Below, piece by piece: positions 21,030-21,310 of a stretch of 21,310 nt of DNA. Position 1 is the first letter of the stretch; every line of letters begins with the position of its first letter. Position numbers and translations under genes: made by a program. The notes under the pieces are model-generated. The model was not told where the DNA came from. It ran no database searches and was given only the letters and a program-made list of their open reading frames with translations. The stretch spans positions 1 through 21,310 of the forward strand of contig CATYDM010000033.1 in NCBI GenBank assembly GCA_958405195.1, written 5' to 3'. The DNA comes from an uncultured Collinsella sp. GTDB lineage: Bacteria; Actinomycetota; Coriobacteriia; Coriobacteriales; Coriobacteriaceae.

Positions 21030-21310
21030 AATGCCCTTCTGGCCGAAATCATCTCTTTGAAGCGAGTGATGCCAGCGTCAATCCGGAAGTATGCGGCAAA
21101 ATCTGAACCCTATGAGCGGACCTGGCTTTTGAGGCTAGTTTATCAGGCATTTTGTTGCGAAAAAACAGGGTGTGCTCGGAGGTTCCAGAATTTGCCGCAT
21201 ACTTCCGAAAACCAGGTCGATTTGGTTCTTGCTAAAACGATTTATCAGCCCTGTGTGAGGTGTGGGTTTGCCACCGGGCGAACACTTTTAGCGCTTGGGG
21301 CTTTATTTTT
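21030..21310. other. Gene-free right end upstream of the orphan nuclease
   Basis: No open frame with a ribosome binding site is seen. The stretch holds the inverted-repeat element at 21084-21207 and, beyond it, AT-rich sequence that runs out of the window. A TTGACG on the minus strand (21076-21081) abuts the element and could be a -35 for the nuclease gene, but no good -10 follows at 17 nt. Confidence 0.5.
21084..21207. repeat. Inverted-repeat element, arms of about 26 bp
   Basis: The left arm (21084-21109) begins CGGAAGTATGCGGCAAA and the right arm (21181-21207) is its reverse complement, ending TTTGCCGCATACTTCCG. The match extends through ATCTGAACC / GGTTCCAGA with one mismatch and one extra base. 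The 71-bp centre is AT-richer than the surroundings. A second pair, GGACCTGG (21118-21125) and CCAGGTC (21212-21218), interleaves with the first. No transposase gene is inside, and no direct target duplication was seen. Confidence 0.8.

Overview
The window reads as high-GC Gram-positive chromosome, most likely from a gut Coriobacteriia member of the Collinsella type. This is inferred from the roughly 60% GC coding regions, the T-box-controlled pheST pair, the many GTG/TTG start choices, and the nuclease and DUF4012 families present; no 16S rRNA or other decisive marker lies in the window.

Layout. Positions 1-4544 hold single-gene accessory units on both strands: an AlbA_2/ATPase/winged-helix regulator-like protein, an unrecognised 163-aa protein, a solitary HNH nuclease with an N-terminal domain that may read DNA bases, a small zinc ribbon protein and a DUF5710 protein with two CxxC knuckles. 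A 360-bp gene-free stretch follows, then a tRNA-Val(GAC) on the minus strand with a clear promoter and a strong intrinsic terminator. Positions 5312-10211 run forward: an EamA-type exporter, a large membrane-anchored DUF4012 protein, and glmM (UDP-GlcNAc precursor synthesis), with a strong hairpin between DUF4012 and glmM. An M32 carboxypeptidase lies convergent to glmM. Positions 12012-15990 are the phenylalanyl-tRNA synthetase operon, preceded by a complete T-box leader (UUC specifier candidate, UGGU bulge, antiterminator and competing terminator). Behind pheT is a 95-bp nested palindrome of unknown role.

Positions 16226-19030 hold an ECF-type metal uptake operon: a CbiM/NikM-NikN fusion, CbiQ/NikQ and CbiO/NikO. 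A perfect GTGTTAC-N14-GTAACAC inverted repeat just downstream of a good promoter matches the NikR operator type, so the substrate is probably nickel. A Zn-dependent phospholipase C-like protein follows. The window ends with a minus-strand solitary PD-(D/E)xK (DUF559/VSR-like) nuclease, whose upstream region carries a long inverted-repeat element (21084-21207).

The best leads for something undescribed are the 95-bp palindrome, the inverted-repeat element beside the orphan nuclease, the solitary HNH protein with its zinc ribbon neighbour, and the glmM leader hairpin. The NikR and T-box sites are firm regulatory calls of known types. No complete defence system, CRISPR array, prophage or transposase was found.
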